A program made the position numbers and the translations under genes. Below, piece by piece: positions 25,944 to 35,616 of a stretch of DNA of 64,000 nucleotides. Each line of letters opens with the position of its first letter. Positions within the stretch are counted from its first letter, which is position 1. Location of the stretch: assembly GCF_014042345.1 (NCBI RefSeq), contig NZ_JACEZT010000006.1, positions 1 to 64,000 on the forward strand. The letters run 5' to 3'. Source of the stretch: Rugamonas brunnea. GTDB lineage: Bacteria > Pseudomonadota > Gammaproteobacteria > Burkholderiales > Burkholderiaceae_D. The notes beneath the pieces are model-generated. The model was not told the DNA's origin and did no database searches. It was given only the letters and a program-made list of their open reading frames with translations.

Positions 25944-27281
25944 TCAGGGCGCCGGGAAGCTGACGCTGGCGAGAAAGCCGCCCAGCGCTGGCGAGCGGCC
26001 GTAGTGCAGGGTGGCGCCGTAGGAGGCGGCGATGCCGGCCACGATGGACAGGCCCAGGCCGTGGCCGGCCGTGTCCTCGTCCAGGCGCACGCCGCGCCGG
26101 GCCAGCCGTTGCAGGTCGGCGTCCGGGCAACCGGGGCCGTCGTCCTCGACGGTGAGGGCGATGGCGCCGTCCGGCCCGGTGGCCACCCGCACCAGCACCT
26201 GGCCCTGGGCCCACTTGCAGGCGTTGTCGAGCAGGTTGCCGGCCAGTTCCAGCAAGTCCTCGCGGTCGCAGCGCAGGCGCAGGCCCGGTGTCAGTTCGCA
26301 GCGCAGCGCGATGCCGCGCGCCCGGTACAGCATGCGCAGCGTGGCCGCCAGCGCCTCGATCTCGGTGGCCAGGTCGACGGCCACGCCGGCGTTGGCGGCG
26401 CCGGCCACGCGCGCGCGGCGCAGTTCGCTGTCGATGCGCTGGCGCAGCTGGTCGAGCTGCGCCAGCATCTGTTCGGCCAGGCGCGGATCGTGCTGGTCCC
26501 GCTCGCCCTCGGCCATGTGGGTCAGCACGGCCAGTGGCGTCTTGAGCGCGTGCGCCAGGTTGCCCAGCGAGGCGCGCGAGCGCTGCAAGCGTTGGGTGAG
26601 CAGGGCCAGCAGCCGGTTCAGTTCGCGCACCAGCGGCAGCACTTCGGCCGGGACCCGTTCACCCAATTGGTCGATGTCGCCGTGTTCAAGCCGGCCCACG
26701 TCGGCCCGCACCCGGTCCAGCGGCAGCAGGGCCCAGCGCACGATGGCCACCTGCACCAGCAACAGCAGCGCGAACATCAGCAGCGAGGCGCCGGTATAGC
26801 GCGTCATCAGTTCGGCCAGCGCGGTATCGATGGGCAGCACGTCGGAGGCGACGGCGATGGTGACGGCGCGCCCGTCCACCGTGTAGCCCGACGCGCTCAG
26901 CAGCAGCTGGCGACCCGCCGGCCCCGGCACCAGGGCCACGGCGCGCGCACCGTCCGGCTGGCGGACCACGGACAGCGTGGCGCCGGCCAGCGAGGGTGAG
27001 CCGATGGCGGGCTGGCCCTCGGCGATGATCTGGAAATAGCGGCCCGATGCGGGCGACAGGAAGGCCGGGTCGAAATGGCGGATGGCCAGCCGCAGCGGCT
27101 GGTCGGGCAGGGGCGTGAGGCCGCTGTAGAGTTCATCGGCGTCCTGGGCCAGTTCGCCGGCGATGTATTCCTTCATCACGGTCTGCAGGGTGGCGCCCAC
27201 CACCGTGCGCTGGACGGCGTACATGGCGGCCAGGCTGAGCACAAGCCCCAGCAGCAGGGCCGCCGCCAGCGAGCGCATCAC
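25944..27281 (-). CDS. Two-component sensor histidine kinase, PhoQ/QseC-like
   Basis: A 445-residue inner-membrane kinase. One membrane helix near residues 5-22 and another near 165-185 (LLMFALLLLVQVAIVRWALL) bracket a periplasmic sensor of about 140 residues. A HAMP-like linker, the phosphoacceptor motif NLAHALKTPLAVL, the N-box in LAGNLLDNACKWAQG and the G boxes (DDGPGCPD, GHGLGLSIV) follow. The His motif with A-LKTPL matches PhoQ-type kinases. It overlaps the upstream regulator gene by 4 nt, so the pair is co-translated. Signal unknown; the neighbouring RTX gene is a possible target. Confidence 0.92.
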   Translation of the reverse strand: MMRSLAAALLLGLVLSLAAMYAVQRTVVGATLQTVMKEYIAGELAQDADELYSGLTPLPDQPLRLAIRHFDPAFLSPASGRYFQIIAEGQPAIGSPSLAGATLSVVRQPDGARAVALVPGPAGRQLLLSASGYTVDGRAVTIAVASDVLPIDTALAELMTRYTGASLLMFALLLLVQVAIVRWALLPLDRVRADVGRLEHGDIDQLGERVPAEVLPLVRELNRLLALLTQRLQRSRASLGNLAHALKTPLAVLTHMAEGERDQHDPRLAEQMLAQLDQLRQRIDSELRRARVAGAANAGVAVDLATEIEALAATLRMLYRARGIALRCELTPGLRLRCDREDLLELAGNLLDNACKWAQGQVLVRVATGPDGAIALTVEDDGPGCPDADLQRLARRGVRLDEDTAGHGLGLSIVAGIAASYGATLHYGRSPALGGFLASVSFPAP

Positions 27282-27940
27282 CCGGCTCCGCCGAACACAT
27301 ATCCCTGGCCGCGGCGGGTGGCGATGTAATCCGGCCCCAGCTTGTTGCGCAGGCGGTTCACGTGCACTTCGATGACGTTGCTGTCGCGCTCGCTGTCATT
27401 GTCGTACAGGTGTTCGCTCAAACGCGTCTTGGACAGGATCTGGCCGGGATGGAGCATGAAATAGCGCAGCAGCCGGAATTCCACCCCCGACAGCGCGATG
27501 GCGCGCGCGTCGAGCAGCACGGACTGGCGTTTCTCGTCGAGCGTCAGGCCGGCCACGCTGACGGCGCCGCCCGGCTGGGCATGGCTGCGCCGGATCAGCG
27601 CCTGCAAGCGCGCCAGCAATTCCTCGGTGTGGAAGGGCTTGCCCAGGTAATCGTCGGCGCCGGCCTGGAAGCCGTCCACCTTTTCATACCAGGCGTCGCG
27701 CGCCGTCAGGATCAGCACCGGCACCGGGTTGTGCTGCGCGCGCCAGTGGCGCAGCGTGTCCAGGCCCGAGCGCTGGGGCAGGCCCAGGTCGAGGATCACG
27801 GCGTCGTAGTCCCATTCCGTGCCCAGGTGTTCGGCGTCGACGCCGTTGTCGGCCACATCGACGGCGTAGCCGCGCCGGCTCAGGTCTTCCTTGAGCCGCG
27901 CCGACAAGCGGGTGTCGTCTTCGACCAGCAATATCTTCAC
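27278..27940 (-). CDS. OmpR-family response regulator
   Basis: A 220-residue regulator. The receiver domain has the acidic pocket (VEDD), the phosphoacceptor Asp in AVILDLGLPQRSG, the Thr in LILTARDA and the Lys in GKPFHTEELLARL. The C-terminal winged helix ends with the typical VIEVHVNRLRNKL and RRGQGYVFGG. The GTG at 27940 is chosen because GGAG lies about 9 nt upstream and the sequence from there (VKILLVEDD) matches the family start. It is the first gene of the pair with the kinase. Confidence 0.93.
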   Translation of the reverse strand: MKILLVEDDTRLSARLKEDLSRRGYAVDVADNGVDAEHLGTEWDYDAVILDLGLPQRSGLDTLRHWRAQHNPVPVLILTARDAWYEKVDGFQAGADDYLGKPFHTEELLARLQALIRRSHAQPGGAVSVAGLTLDEKRQSVLLDARAIALSGVEFRLLRYFMLHPGQILSKTRLSEHLYDNDSERDSNVIEVHVNRLRNKLGPDYIATRRGQGYVFGGAG

Positions 27941-28114
27941 GCCATGCTCCGGGATGGTTCTTGTCCTGAGGTTAACATCAGCACGGTGGCCGGGGCAGGT
28001 GAAATCATCACCGGGCTTGATGGCGCAGCCGGATCGCGTGGCCGCCGTGGCAAGGTCCCAACATAGCCAGCAGGGCAACAGTTCTGCCAAATAACATTTT
28101 CCGGATGAAAGCCC

Positions 28115-28143
28115 TTGTCATTCTGCCGAGGGCTCTCTATAAT
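28115..28143 (+). promoter_or_regulatory. Sigma-70 promoter of the tRNA-Val genes
   Basis: TTGTCA (28115-28120), a 17-nt spacer and a perfect TATAAT (28138-28143) lie 10 nt before the first tRNA base. A GC-rich stretch follows the -10 box only weakly. Confidence 0.9.
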
Positions 28144-28153
28144 GCTGGTCTTC

Positions 28154-28230
28154 GGGCGGTTAGTTCAGCTGGTTAGAATACTTGGTCGACATCCAAGGGG
28201 TCGCAGATTCGAATTCTGCACCGCCCACCA
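28154..28230 (+). tRNA. tRNA-Val (GAC), copy 1
   Basis: The 77 nt fold as a complete cloverleaf including encoded CCA: 7-bp acceptor (GGGCGGT / ACCGCCC), D arm GTTC/GAAT, anticodon arm CTTGG-TCGACAT-CCAAG, and T arm GCAGA-TTCGAAT-TCTGC. The loop places GAC at 34-36, reading Val codons GUC and GUU. Base 33 is C instead of the nearly universal U. The D arm and variable loop resemble bacterial tRNA-Asp, but the anticodon is Val. Confidence 0.9.
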
Positions 28231-28275
28231 GAACACTTGTAGTAAGCAGTAAAAAAGGTAAGATTGCAGTACCAC

Positions 28276-28352
28276 GGGCGGTTAGTTCAGCTGGTTAGAA
28301 TACTTGGTCGACATCCAAGGGGTCGCAGATTCGAATTCTGCACCGCCCACCA
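28276..28352 (+). tRNA. tRNA-Val (GAC), copy 2
   Basis: Identical over all 77 nt to the first copy, 45 nt downstream, and co-transcribed from the same promoter. The duplication includes a few flanking bases (CACCAGAACA at both 3' ends). Confidence 0.9.
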
Positions 28353-28461
28353 GAACATGTAAGAGCGAGAAAGGCAATCCGGTTATGACACCGCGAACTA
28401 CGACCAAGTATTGGGAGTGACGCTAGTCGAACGGGATTCTTTTGCTCTAAAAAAGAAAAAG

Positions 28462-28484
28462 CGCGGCTAGTCCGCGTTTTTTTT
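28462..28484 (+). terminator. Rho-independent terminator of the tRNA-Val pair
   Basis: CGCGG-CTAGT-CCGCG (28462-28476) is followed by eight T. It lies about 110 nt after the second tRNA and 66 nt before thrS, so thrS needs its own promoter. TTGCAG (28496) with TATTTT (28517) is a weak candidate, with only 15 nt between them. Confidence 0.88.
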
Positions 28485-28549
28485 CGTCCGTATTTTTGCA
28501 GTTAAATTATTTGCAGTATTTTTCGGCACGCGCCGCTTTGGAGATCAAT

Positions 28550-30457
28550 ATGCTTTCAGTCCGCCTCCCAGATGGTTCGGCCCGTCAATTCGACGGCCCA
28601 GTCACCGTAGCCCAAGTGGCGGCCAGCATCGGTACTGGCCTCGCCAAGGCCGCGCTGGCCGGCAAGGTGGATGGCAAGCTGGTCGATACCTCCTTCCTGA
28701 TCGAAAAAGACGCCGACCTGGCCATCGTCACCGACAAGGATGCCGACGGTCTGGAAGTGATCCGCCACTCCACGGCCCACTTGCTGGCCTACGCCGTCAA
28801 GGAACTGTTCCCCGACGCGCAGGTGACCATCGGTCCCGTGATCGAAAACGGCTTCTACTACGACTTCTCGTACAAGCGTCCGTTTACGCCGGACGACCTG
28901 GTGGCGATTGAGAAGAAAATGGCTGAACTGGCCAAGAAGGACGAGCCGGTCACCCGCAAGGTGCTGCCGCGCGACGAGGCGATCGCCTACTTCAAGTCCA
29001 TCGGCGAAGCGTACAAGGCTGAACTGATCGAAGCCATTCCGGCCGACCAGGAAGTGTCGCTGTACACGGAAGGCAAGTTCACCGACCTGTGCCGTGGCCC
29101 GCACGTGCCCTCGACGGGCAAGCTGAAAGTCTTCAAACTGATGAAGCTGGCCGGCGCCTACTGGCGCGGCGACTCCAAGAACGAAATGCTGCAGCGCGTG
29201 TACGGCACGGCCTGGACCAAGAAGGAAGACCAGGAGCAGTACCTGTTCGCGCTGGAAGAGGCGGAAAAGCGCGACCACCGCAAGCTGGGCAAGCAGCTCG
29301 ATTTCTTCCACTTCCAGGACGAGGCGCCGGGCCTGGTGTTCTGGCACCCGAAAGGCTGGACCATCTGGCAGCAGGTCGAGCAATACATGCGCAACAAATA
29401 CCAGGTCAACGGCTACCAGGAAGTGAAGGCGCCGCAGATCCTCGACGCCAGCCTGTGGGGCAAGACCGGTCACTGGGACAACTACCGCGAGAACATGTTC
29501 GTGACGGAGTCGGAAAACCGCTCCTACGCGCTGAAGCCGATGAACTGCCCGGGCCACGTGCAGATCTTCAACAGCAACATGCGCAGCTACCGCGACCTGC
29601 CGTTGCGTTACGGCGAGTTCGGCCAGTGCCACCGCAACGAGCCGTCCGGCGCGCTGCACGGCATCATGCGCGTGCGCGGCTTCACCCAGGACGACGGCCA
29701 CATCTTCTGCACGGAAGAGCAGATCGAGCCGGAAGTGGTGGCCTTCCACACGCAGGCGATGGAAGTCTACAAGGACTTCGATTTCAACAACATCGAAGTG
29801 AAACTGGCGCTGCGCCCCGACAACCGCATCGGCACCGACGAGGTGTGGAACGAGGCGGAAGACGCGCTGCGCTCCGGCCTGCGCGCCTGTGGTGTGACGT
29901 GGACCGAGCTGCCGGGCGAGGGCGCCTTCTACGGCCCGAAGATCGAGTACCACCTGAAGGATTCGCTGGGCCGCCCATGGCAGGTCGGCACCATGCAGGT
30001 CGACTTCTTCATGCCCGAGCGCCTGGGCGCCGAGTACGTGGCGGCCGACAACAGCCGCCAGGTGCCCGTGATGCTGCACCGGGCCATCGTCGGTTCGATG
30101 GAGCGCTTCATCGGCATCCTGATCGAGAACTACGCGGGTGCCTTGCCGATGTGGCTGGCGCCGGTGCAGGTGTCTGTCCTGAACATCTCCGATTCGCAAG
30201 CCGACTACGTGCAGGAAGTGGCTGAAAAGCTGCGCCGGTGCGGGTTCCGGGTGCAGACCGATTTGCGGAACGAAAAGATAACGTATAAAATACGCGAACA
30301 TTCCGTCCAAAAACTGCCCTACATCCTTGTAGTTGGCGACAAAGAGCGGGATGCCCATACCGTGGCTGTGCGGGCACGGGGCAACGTCGACCTGGGTGTC
30401 ATGTCCGTCGATGCCCTGGTGGAACGACTCCAGCAAGATGTCGCAAACAAAGCCTGA
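28550..30457 (+). CDS. thrS: Threonyl-tRNA synthetase
   Basis: This enzyme charges tRNA-Thr. The 635 residues match the family (E. coli 642). In order: TGS domain ([20 protein letters not shown]), editing domain with [20 protein letters not shown], class II catalytic core with the zinc-binding Cys in [12 protein letters not shown], motif 2 in [20 protein letters not shown], motif 3 in [20 protein letters not shown], and a C-terminal anticodon-binding domain. GGAG lies 7 nt before the ATG at 28550. It heads the conserved thrS-infC-rpmI-rplT-pheST-ihfA cluster. Confidence 0.97.
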   Translation: MLSVRLPDGSARQFDGPVTVAQVAASIGTGLAKAALAGKVDGKLVDTSFLIEKDADLAIVTDKDADGLEVIRHSTAHLLAYAVKELFPDAQVTIGPVIENGFYYDFSYKRPFTPDDLVAIEKKMAELAKKDEPVTRKVLPRDEAIAYFKSIGEAYKAELIEAIPADQEVSLYTEGKFTDLCRGPHVPSTGKLKVFKLMKLAGAYWRGDSKNEMLQRVYGTAWTKKEDQEQYLFALEEAEKRDHRKLGKQLDFFHFQDEAPGLVFWHPKGWTIWQQVEQYMRNKYQVNGYQEVKAPQILDASLWGKTGHWDNYRENMFVTESENRSYALKPMNCPGHVQIFNSNMRSYRDLPLRYGEFGQCHRNEPSGALHGIMRVRGFTQDDGHIFCTEEQIEPEVVAFHTQAMEVYKDFDFNNIEVKLALRPDNRIGTDEVWNEAEDALRSGLRACGVTWTELPGEGAFYGPKIEYHLKDSLGRPWQVGTMQVDFFMPERLGAEYVAADNSRQVPVMLHRAIVGSMERFIGILIENYAGALPMWLAPVQVSVLNISDSQADYVQEVAEKLRRCGFRVQTDLRNEKITYKIREHSVQKLPYILVVGDKERDAHTVAVRARGNVDLGVMSVDALVERLQQDVANKA

Positions 30458-30507
30458 CGAGGCAACTCGCAGCGCGGCCGAATACTCAGACATTAAAAGG
30501 AAACACC

Positions 30508-31029
30508 ATAGCTACTGACAAGTCGCATCGCATCAATGGCGAAATCACTGCCCCTGAAATGCGTTTAACTGGGGTCGATAACGAGCCTCTCGGTATCGTG
30601 ACTTTGGCCGAAGCCTTCCGCCTGGCGGAAGAGGCAAACGTCGACCTGGTGGAAATCGCGCCGACCGCGCAACCACCAGTGTGCCGTTTGATGGACTACG
30701 GCAAATTCAAGTATTCGGAGCAGAAAAAGGCTCACGAAGCGAAATTGAAGCAGAAGGTCATCTCGGTGAAGGAAGTCAAATTCCGTCCCGGCACCGATGA
30801 CGGCGATTACAATATCAAGCTGCGCAACCTCGTCAAATTCCTCGAAGATGGCGACAAGACCAAGATCACGCTGCGCTTCCGCGGCCGTGAGATGGCGCAC
30901 CAGGATATTGGCTTCCGCATGCTGGAACGTTTGAAGGCCGACCTGGAACCGTTCGGCCAGGTCGAGCAGTTCCCGAAGATGGAAGGCCGTCAGATGATCA
31001 TGGTGCTCGCTCCCAAGAAGAAGAAATAA
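30508..31029 (+). CDS. infC: Translation initiation factor IF-3 (AUA start)
   Basis: IF-3 keeps the 30S subunit free and proofreads start codons. From ATA at 30508 the product is 173 residues, beginning (I/M)[19 protein letters not shown], which aligns with the family start (RINGEI, VRLTG). The first ATG in frame (30559) would cut away 17 conserved residues. AAGGAA lies 5-9 nt before the ATA. Non-canonical infC start codons (AUU in E. coli) are known to let IF-3 repress its own translation, so the same autoregulation is likely. Other motifs: [54 protein letters not shown]. Confidence 0.95.
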   Translation: MATDKSHRINGEITAPEMRLTGVDNEPLGIVTLAEAFRLAEEANVDLVEIAPTAQPPVCRLMDYGKFKYSEQKKAHEAKLKQKVISVKEVKFRPGTDDGDYNIKLRNLVKFLEDGDKTKITLRFRGREMAHQDIGFRMLERLKADLEPFGQVEQFPKMEGRQMIMVLAPKKKK

Positions 31030-31047
31030 CACGCCGCACAATGCCAG

Positions 31048-31110
31048 CCGGCGCCCCGCGTGGGCGCCGGTTGCAATTTGCGTGCACGATTGCGGCGGTT
31101 GGTCTATAAT
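31048..31110 (+). promoter_or_regulatory. infC-rpmI gap: GC hairpin and candidate -10 box
   Basis: A 9-bp hairpin (CCGGCGCCC at 31048-31056 with GGGCGCCGG at 31062-31070) lies 19 nt after infC but has no T run. A perfect TATAAT lies at 31105-31110, 131 nt before rpmI; no good -35 is seen at 16-18 nt. It may be an internal promoter for rpmI-rplT. Confidence 0.4.
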
Positions 31111-31216
31111 GGCCGGCTGTTGTAATGTAGTGGACTCGCATCCGCTGCAATAACAAGTGAAAGCAGGCATCTAAGTGCAACGTAGTGTTGCCACCTGCAA
31201 TCCTGTTGATATGGAG

Positions 31217-31234
31217 CTGTCCGTAAGAGGACAG
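31217..31234 (+). promoter_or_regulatory. Hairpin sequestering the rpmI ribosome site
   Basis: CTGTCC (31217-31222) pairs with GGACAG (31229-31234) around GTAAGA. The AGAGGA Shine-Dalgarno bases lie in the loop and 3' arm, 7-12 nt before the rpmI ATG. Ribosomal protein L20 is known to repress rpmI-rplT translation in E. coli by binding upstream of rpmI, so this hairpin may belong to such a control site. Confidence 0.55.
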
Positions 31235-31240
31235 ATTGCT

Positions 31241-31438
31241 ATGCCAAAAATGAAAACCAAAAGCTCCGCGAAAAAACGTTTTCGCGTGCGTCCAGGTGGT
31301 ACCGTTAAATCGGGTATGGCGTTCAAACGCCACATCCTGACCAAGAAGACCACCAAAAACAAGCGTCAGCTGCGCGGCACCCGTAACATCAACGCCTCGG
31401 ACGTCACGTCCGTGCTGCGTATGATGCCATCCGCTTAA
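31241..31438 (+). CDS. rpmI: Ribosomal protein bL35
   Basis: This is a 65-residue, highly basic large-subunit protein: [16 protein letters not shown], then [20 protein letters not shown] and a short C-terminus. The start is fixed by the family N-terminus MPKMKT. An in-frame upstream extension (from 31175) lacks homology. It is followed by rplT 25 nt later, as in nearly all bacteria. Confidence 0.97.
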   Translation: MPKMKTKSSAKKRFRVRPGGTVKSGMAFKRHILTKKTTKNKRQLRGTRNINASDVTSVLRMMPSA

Positions 31439-31463
31439 TCTCACACTCATTTAAGGAGCTACT

Positions 31464-31823
31464 ATGCCTCGAGTAAAACGTGGGGTTACTGCGCGTGCCC
31501 GTCATAAAAAAGTACTGAACCTGGCCAAGGGTTACCGCGGTCGTCGCAGCAAGGTATACCGTATTGCCAAGCAAGCAGTGATGCGCGCTGGCCAGTACGC
31601 CTACCGCGACCGTCGTAACAAGAAGCGCGTCTTCCGCCGCCTGTGGATCGCCCGTATCAACGCCGCTTCCCGTGAGCATGGCGTGACCTACAGCGCATTC
31701 ATGAACGGTCTGAAGAAAGCTTCGATCGAACTGGACCGTAAAGTCCTGGCCGACATGGCTGTGATGGACAAGCCAGCCTTCGCTGCGATTGTCAACGTTG
31801 TGAAAGCAAAAATCGCTGCGTAA
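31464..31823 (+). CDS. rplT: Ribosomal protein bL20
   Basis: This 119-residue large-subunit assembly protein has the canonical sequence: [18 protein letters not shown], then [20 protein letters not shown] and [20 protein letters not shown]. An AAGGAGC ribosome site lies about 7 nt before the ATG. It probably also acts as translational repressor of rpmI-rplT. Confidence 0.98.
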   Translation: MPRVKRGVTARARHKKVLNLAKGYRGRRSKVYRIAKQAVMRAGQYAYRDRRNKKRVFRRLWIARINAASREHGVTYSAFMNGLKKASIELDRKVLADMAVMDKPAFAAIVNVVKAKIAA

Positions 31824-31839
31824 GCATTGATTTTGTCTG

Positions 31840-31901
31840 CGCCACCCCAGGGGTGGCGACCAAAAGAACGGGGCAAAGGTGTATACCTGTGCCCCGTTTT
31901 T
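31840..31901 (+). terminator. Two hairpins before pheS; the second is terminator-like (possible attenuator)
   Basis: The first is a 9-bp perfect repeat (31840-31848 / 31850-31858). The second is AACGGGGCA (31867-31875) paired with TGCCCCGTT (31890-31898), with an inner AGGT/ACCT stem and a T run to 31901. It ends about 20 nt before the pheS ATG, inside an otherwise continuous operon. It may end the rplT transcript or act as an attenuator for pheST. I saw no Phe-rich leader peptide. Confidence 0.7.
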
Positions 31902-31921
31902 GATTGAGGAAAACGAAAAGC

Positions 31922-32941
31922 ATGGACTCCCTGGAACAACTCGTCGCCTCCGCGGTGCAGGATTTCATGGCCGCGCAAGATGACGCGGCCGCACTGGAAA
32001 ACGCCAAAGCCAAATACCTGGGCAAGACCGGCCAGATCACCGAATTGATGAAGGGCCTGGGCAAGCTGGACCCCGAGCAGCGCAAGGCGCAAGGCGCCCT
32101 GATCAACGCCGCCAAGGGCCAGATCGAAGCGGCCCTGACGGCCCGGCGCGACGCGCTGGCCGACGCCCAGATGCAAACCCGTTTGAATGCCGAGGCCATC
32201 GACGTCTCGCTGCCAGGCCGCGGCCGCGCCGGCGGCGGCATCCACCCCGTGATGCGCACGTGGGAGCGGGTCGAGGCCATCTTCCGTTCCATAGGTTTCG
32301 ACGTGGCCGACGGCCCCGAGATCGAGAACGACTGGACTAACTTCACGGCCCTCAACAGCCCGGAAAACCATCCGGCCCGTTCCATGCAGGACACCTTCTA
32401 CATCGAAGGCAACGACAGCGAAGGCAAGCCGCTGCTGCTGCGTACCCACACCAGCCCGATGCAGGTGCGTTACGCGCGCAGCCACACGCCGCCGATCAAG
32501 GTGATCGCGCCGGGCCGCACCTACCGCGTCGACAGCGACGCCACCCACTCGCCCATGTTCCACCAGGTGGAAGGCTTGTGGATCGCCGAGAACATCAGCT
32601 TCGCCGACCTGAAAGGCGTGTACCTGAACTTCGTCAAGGCCTTCTTCGAGACGGACGACCTGCAGGTGCGCTTCCGCCCCTCGTACTTCCCGTTCACGGA
32701 ACCGTCGGCCGAGATCGACATCGCGTTCGGCTCCGGTCCCCTCAAGGGCCGCTGGCTGGAAGTTTCCGGTTCGGGCCAGGTCCATCCGACCGTGGTGCGC
32801 AATTTCGGGCTGGACCCGGAAAAGTACATCGGCTTCGCGTTCGGCTCCGGCCTCGAGCGCCTGACCATGCTGCGCTACGGGATCAACGACCTGCGCCTGT
32901 TCTACGAAGGCGACCTGCGTTTCCTCAAGCAGTTCAACTAA
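31922..32941 (+). CDS. pheS: Phenylalanyl-tRNA synthetase alpha subunit
   Basis: This is the catalytic subunit of the (alpha-beta)2 enzyme, 339 residues. It has an N-terminal coiled-coil arm, then the class II core: [20 protein letters not shown], motif 2 [17 protein letters not shown], and motif 3 [25 protein letters not shown] precedes the ATG at 31922. A longer frame from 31904 has no support. pheT follows after 84 nt. Confidence 0.97.
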   Translation: MDSLEQLVASAVQDFMAAQDDAAALENAKAKYLGKTGQITELMKGLGKLDPEQRKAQGALINAAKGQIEAALTARRDALADAQMQTRLNAEAIDVSLPGRGRAGGGIHPVMRTWERVEAIFRSIGFDVADGPEIENDWTNFTALNSPENHPARSMQDTFYIEGNDSEGKPLLLRTHTSPMQVRYARSHTPPIKVIAPGRTYRVDSDATHSPMFHQVEGLWIAENISFADLKGVYLNFVKAFFETDDLQVRFRPSYFPFTEPSAEIDIAFGSGPLKGRWLEVSGSGQVHPTVVRNFGLDPEKYIGFAFGSGLERLTMLRYGINDLRLFYEGDLRFLKQFN

Positions 32942-33025
32942 TCGTCTAAACGGTTTATACCATGAGCGGTCGAGCGCCTCTGCGCTCCCGCTTTCTGAAC
33001 AATTTTTGCGGCTGAAAGCTCGATT

Positions 33026-35452
33026 ATGCAATTTTCCGAAAACTGGCTCCGTACCATGGTCGATCCGAAGATGACTTCGGACGAACTGGCCCATCTGCTG
33101 ACGATGTCCGGCCTGGAAGTAGAAGAAGTGGAAGCGGTGGCGCCGCCGTTCTCGAACGTGGTGGTGGGCCACGTGCGCGAGATGATGAAGCACCCCAACG
33201 CCGACCGCCTGAACGTGTGCCAGGTGGACGTGGGCACCGGCACCCTGCTCAACATCGTGTGCGGCGCGCCCAATGTGCGCCCCGGCCTGAAAGTGGTGTG
33301 CGCCATGGCCGGCGCCATGCTGCCGCCCGGCGCGGACGGCAAGCCGTTCGCCATCAAGGTGGGCCAGCTGCGCGGCGTCGAGTCGCAAGGCATGCTGTGC
33401 TCGGCCAAGGAACTGAAGCTGTCGGAGGAGGGCTCGGGCCTGCTGGAACTGCCCGACGACGCGCCCGTGGGCAAGAACTTCCGCGATTACTACGCGCTCA
33501 ACGACCTCAAATTCACCATCAAGCTGACCCCGAACAAGGCCGACTGCCTGTCCGTGCTGGGTGTGGCGCGCGAAGTGTCGGCCTTGACGGGCGTGCCGCT
33601 GAACGCGCCCCAGTGCCGTCCGGTGGCCGTCACCTGCGACGAGGTGCTGCCGGTCAAGGTGTCGGCGCCCGACCTGTGCGGCCGCTTCTCGGGCCGCGTG
33701 ATCCGCCACCTGAACGCCAAGGCCACCACGCCGGACTGGATGAAGCAGCGCCTCGAGCGCAGCGGCCAGCGCCCGGTGTCGGCCCTGGTCGACATTTCCA
33801 ACTACGTGATGCTGGAACTGGGCCGTCCCTCGCACGTGTTCGACCTGGCCAAGATCCACGGCGGGCTGGACGTGCGCTGGGGCAAGGCCGGCGAAACCAT
33901 CAAGCTGCTCAACGGTAACACCATCAGCGTGGACGAGTGGGTCGGTGTGATCGCCGACGACAAGGAACTCGAATCGCTGGCCGGCATCATGGGCGGCGAC
34001 GCCACCGCCGTCTCGCTCGACACCGACAGCATCTACCTGGAAGCGGCGTTCTGGCATCCGAACGCGATCCAGGGCCGCGCGCGCCGCTACAACTTCTCGA
34101 CCGACGCCGCGCACCGCTTCGAGCGCGGGGTGGATTACGCCACCACGGTCGAGCACATCGAACGCATCACCTCGCTGATCCTGGAAATCTGCGGCACCGC
34201 GCAAACGCTGGTGGGCCCGGTCGACGACCACGTGGTCAACCTGCCGCAGCGCCAGCCCGTCACCATGCGCGCCGACCGCGCCCGCAAGGTGATCGGCGTG
34301 GCACTGGACGACGCCGCCATCGCCGACATCTTCACGCGCCTGGCGCTGCCGTTCACGGTGGCCGACGGCGTGTTCAGCGTGACGGCGCCGACCTACCGTT
34401 TCGACATCGAGATCGAGGAAGACCTGATCGAGGAAGTGGCCCGCGTCTACGGCTTCGAGAACATCCCGACCGTCGCGCCGGTGGCCGCCAACACCATGAT
34501 CATCGCGCCCGAGAACACCCGTTCGCCGTTCGCCGTGCGCCACCAGCTGGCCGACCTCGGCTACCAGGAAGTGGTCAACATGAGCTTCGTGGAAGCGGCG
34601 TGGGAGCAGGACTTCAGCGCCAACGACGCGCCGATCAAGCTGCAGAACCCGATCGCCAGCCAGCTCAGCGTGATGCGCTCGTCGCTGATCGGCAGCCTGG
34701 TGGCCAATGTGCGCTACAACCTGAACCGCAAGGCCAACCGCGTGCGCGTGTTCGAGATCGGCGCCGTCTACCTGCGCGACGCCAGCGTGGCCGATGGTCC
34801 GCTGACCGTGGCCGGTTACCACCAGCCCAAGCGCGTGGCCGCCATGGCCTACGGCCCGGTGGCCGACGAACAGTGGGGCCAGTCCTCGCGCAACGTGGAC
34901 TTCTTCGACGTCAAGGCCGACCTGGAGCAGTTGTTCGCGCCGGCCGTGGCCCGTTTCGTCAAGGCCGAGCATCCGGCCCTGCATCCGGGCCGTTCGGCCC
35001 GCATCGAGATCGACGGCAAGACCGTCGGCTACCTGGGCGAGCTGCACCCGCGCTGGATGCAGAAGTATGACCTGCCGCAAGCGCCGGTCGTGTTCGAGGT
35101 TGATGCTGTTGCTCTTGAGCAACGCACGGTGCCCGTCTATGCGGAAATCTCCAAGTTCCCCGGCGCCACGCGCGACCTGGCCGTGGTGGTCAAGCAAAGC
35201 GTGCCCGCGCAGGACCTGCTGGACGCGTTTAATGCCGTGGCGCAAGAAAATCCGCAGGGCAAGATTGTGCAAGCCATTGTTTTGTTTGATGAATATCGCG
35301 GCAAAGGGCTGGAAGCGGATGAAAAATCGCTTGCTTTCCGCTTTAGCTTGCAAGATACTCAAAACACCCTGCAAGACGATGTGGTCGATGCCGTGATGGC
35401 CGCGCTGGCCAAGGCGGTCAAGCAAAAGCAGGGCGCACGCTTGCGTGCCTGA
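33026..35452 (+). CDS. pheT: Phenylalanyl-tRNA synthetase beta subunit
   Basis: The 808-residue subunit has the N-terminal tRNA-binding (EMAP-like) domain ([20 protein letters not shown]), B3/B4 editing region, B5 domain, the catalytic-like core ([27 protein letters not shown]) and a C-terminal FDX-ACB anticodon-binding domain ([20 protein letters not shown]). It includes the typical [14 protein letters not shown] start. Confidence 0.97.
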   Translation: MQFSENWLRTMVDPKMTSDELAHLLTMSGLEVEEVEAVAPPFSNVVVGHVREMMKHPNADRLNVCQVDVGTGTLLNIVCGAPNVRPGLKVVCAMAGAMLPPGADGKPFAIKVGQLRGVESQGMLCSAKELKLSEEGSGLLELPDDAPVGKNFRDYYALNDLKFTIKLTPNKADCLSVLGVAREVSALTGVPLNAPQCRPVAVTCDEVLPVKVSAPDLCGRFSGRVIRHLNAKATTPDWMKQRLERSGQRPVSALVDISNYVMLELGRPSHVFDLAKIHGGLDVRWGKAGETIKLLNGNTISVDEWVGVIADDKELESLAGIMGGDATAVSLDTDSIYLEAAFWHPNAIQGRARRYNFSTDAAHRFERGVDYATTVEHIERITSLILEICGTAQTLVGPVDDHVVNLPQRQPVTMRADRARKVIGVALDDAAIADIFTRLALPFTVADGVFSVTAPTYRFDIEIEEDLIEEVARVYGFENIPTVAPVAANTMIIAPENTRSPFAVRHQLADLGYQEVVNMSFVEAAWEQDFSANDAPIKLQNPIASQLSVMRSSLIGSLVANVRYNLNRKANRVRVFEIGAVYLRDASVADGPLTVAGYHQPKRVAAMAYGPVADEQWGQSSRNVDFFDVKADLEQLFAPAVARFVKAEHPALHPGRSARIEIDGKTVGYLGELHPRWMQKYDLPQAPVVFEVDAVALEQRTVPVYAEISKFPGATRDLAVVVKQSVPAQDLLDAFNAVAQENPQGKIVQAIVLFDEYRGKGLEADEKSLAFRFSLQDTQNTLQDDVVDAVMAALAKAVKQKQGARLRA

Positions 35453-35616
35453 GCGCCCCCGGCGGCCCCGCGCGGGCCGCATCCTGGGCAATCGGTGGGA
35501 GTCCGGCCCGGTCCGGATTCCCCCATATTTTGATAAGGCAGGGCTGTAAAATTACTACCAACGACGTGGATTCCGCCGTCCTTCAATCCGCACTGGCGGC
35601 CGATTTGCATCGGGCC

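Noticed and set aside
22320..26999. Open reading frame of over 1,500 codons on the plus strand opposite the RTX and kinase genes
   Set aside because: It is a high-GC antisense frame of biased composition (Gly, Ala, Val, His, Arg, Gln) without any family signature; the minus-strand genes carry clear domains.
28154..28230. tRNA-Asp
   Set aside because: The D arm and variable loop look like tRNA-Asp, but the anticodon loop reads TCGACAT, so the anticodon is GAC (Val), not GTC.
28353..28460. Integrative-element attachment site at the tRNA-Val 3' end
   Set aside because: The repeated tRNA end is explained by tandem duplication of the whole tRNA gene; no integrase or foreign gene follows.
31688..35491. 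Antisense frame opposite rplT-pheS-pheT
   Set aside because: It runs across three well-known genes, is rich in His/Arg/Gln/Gly and has no recognisable domain.
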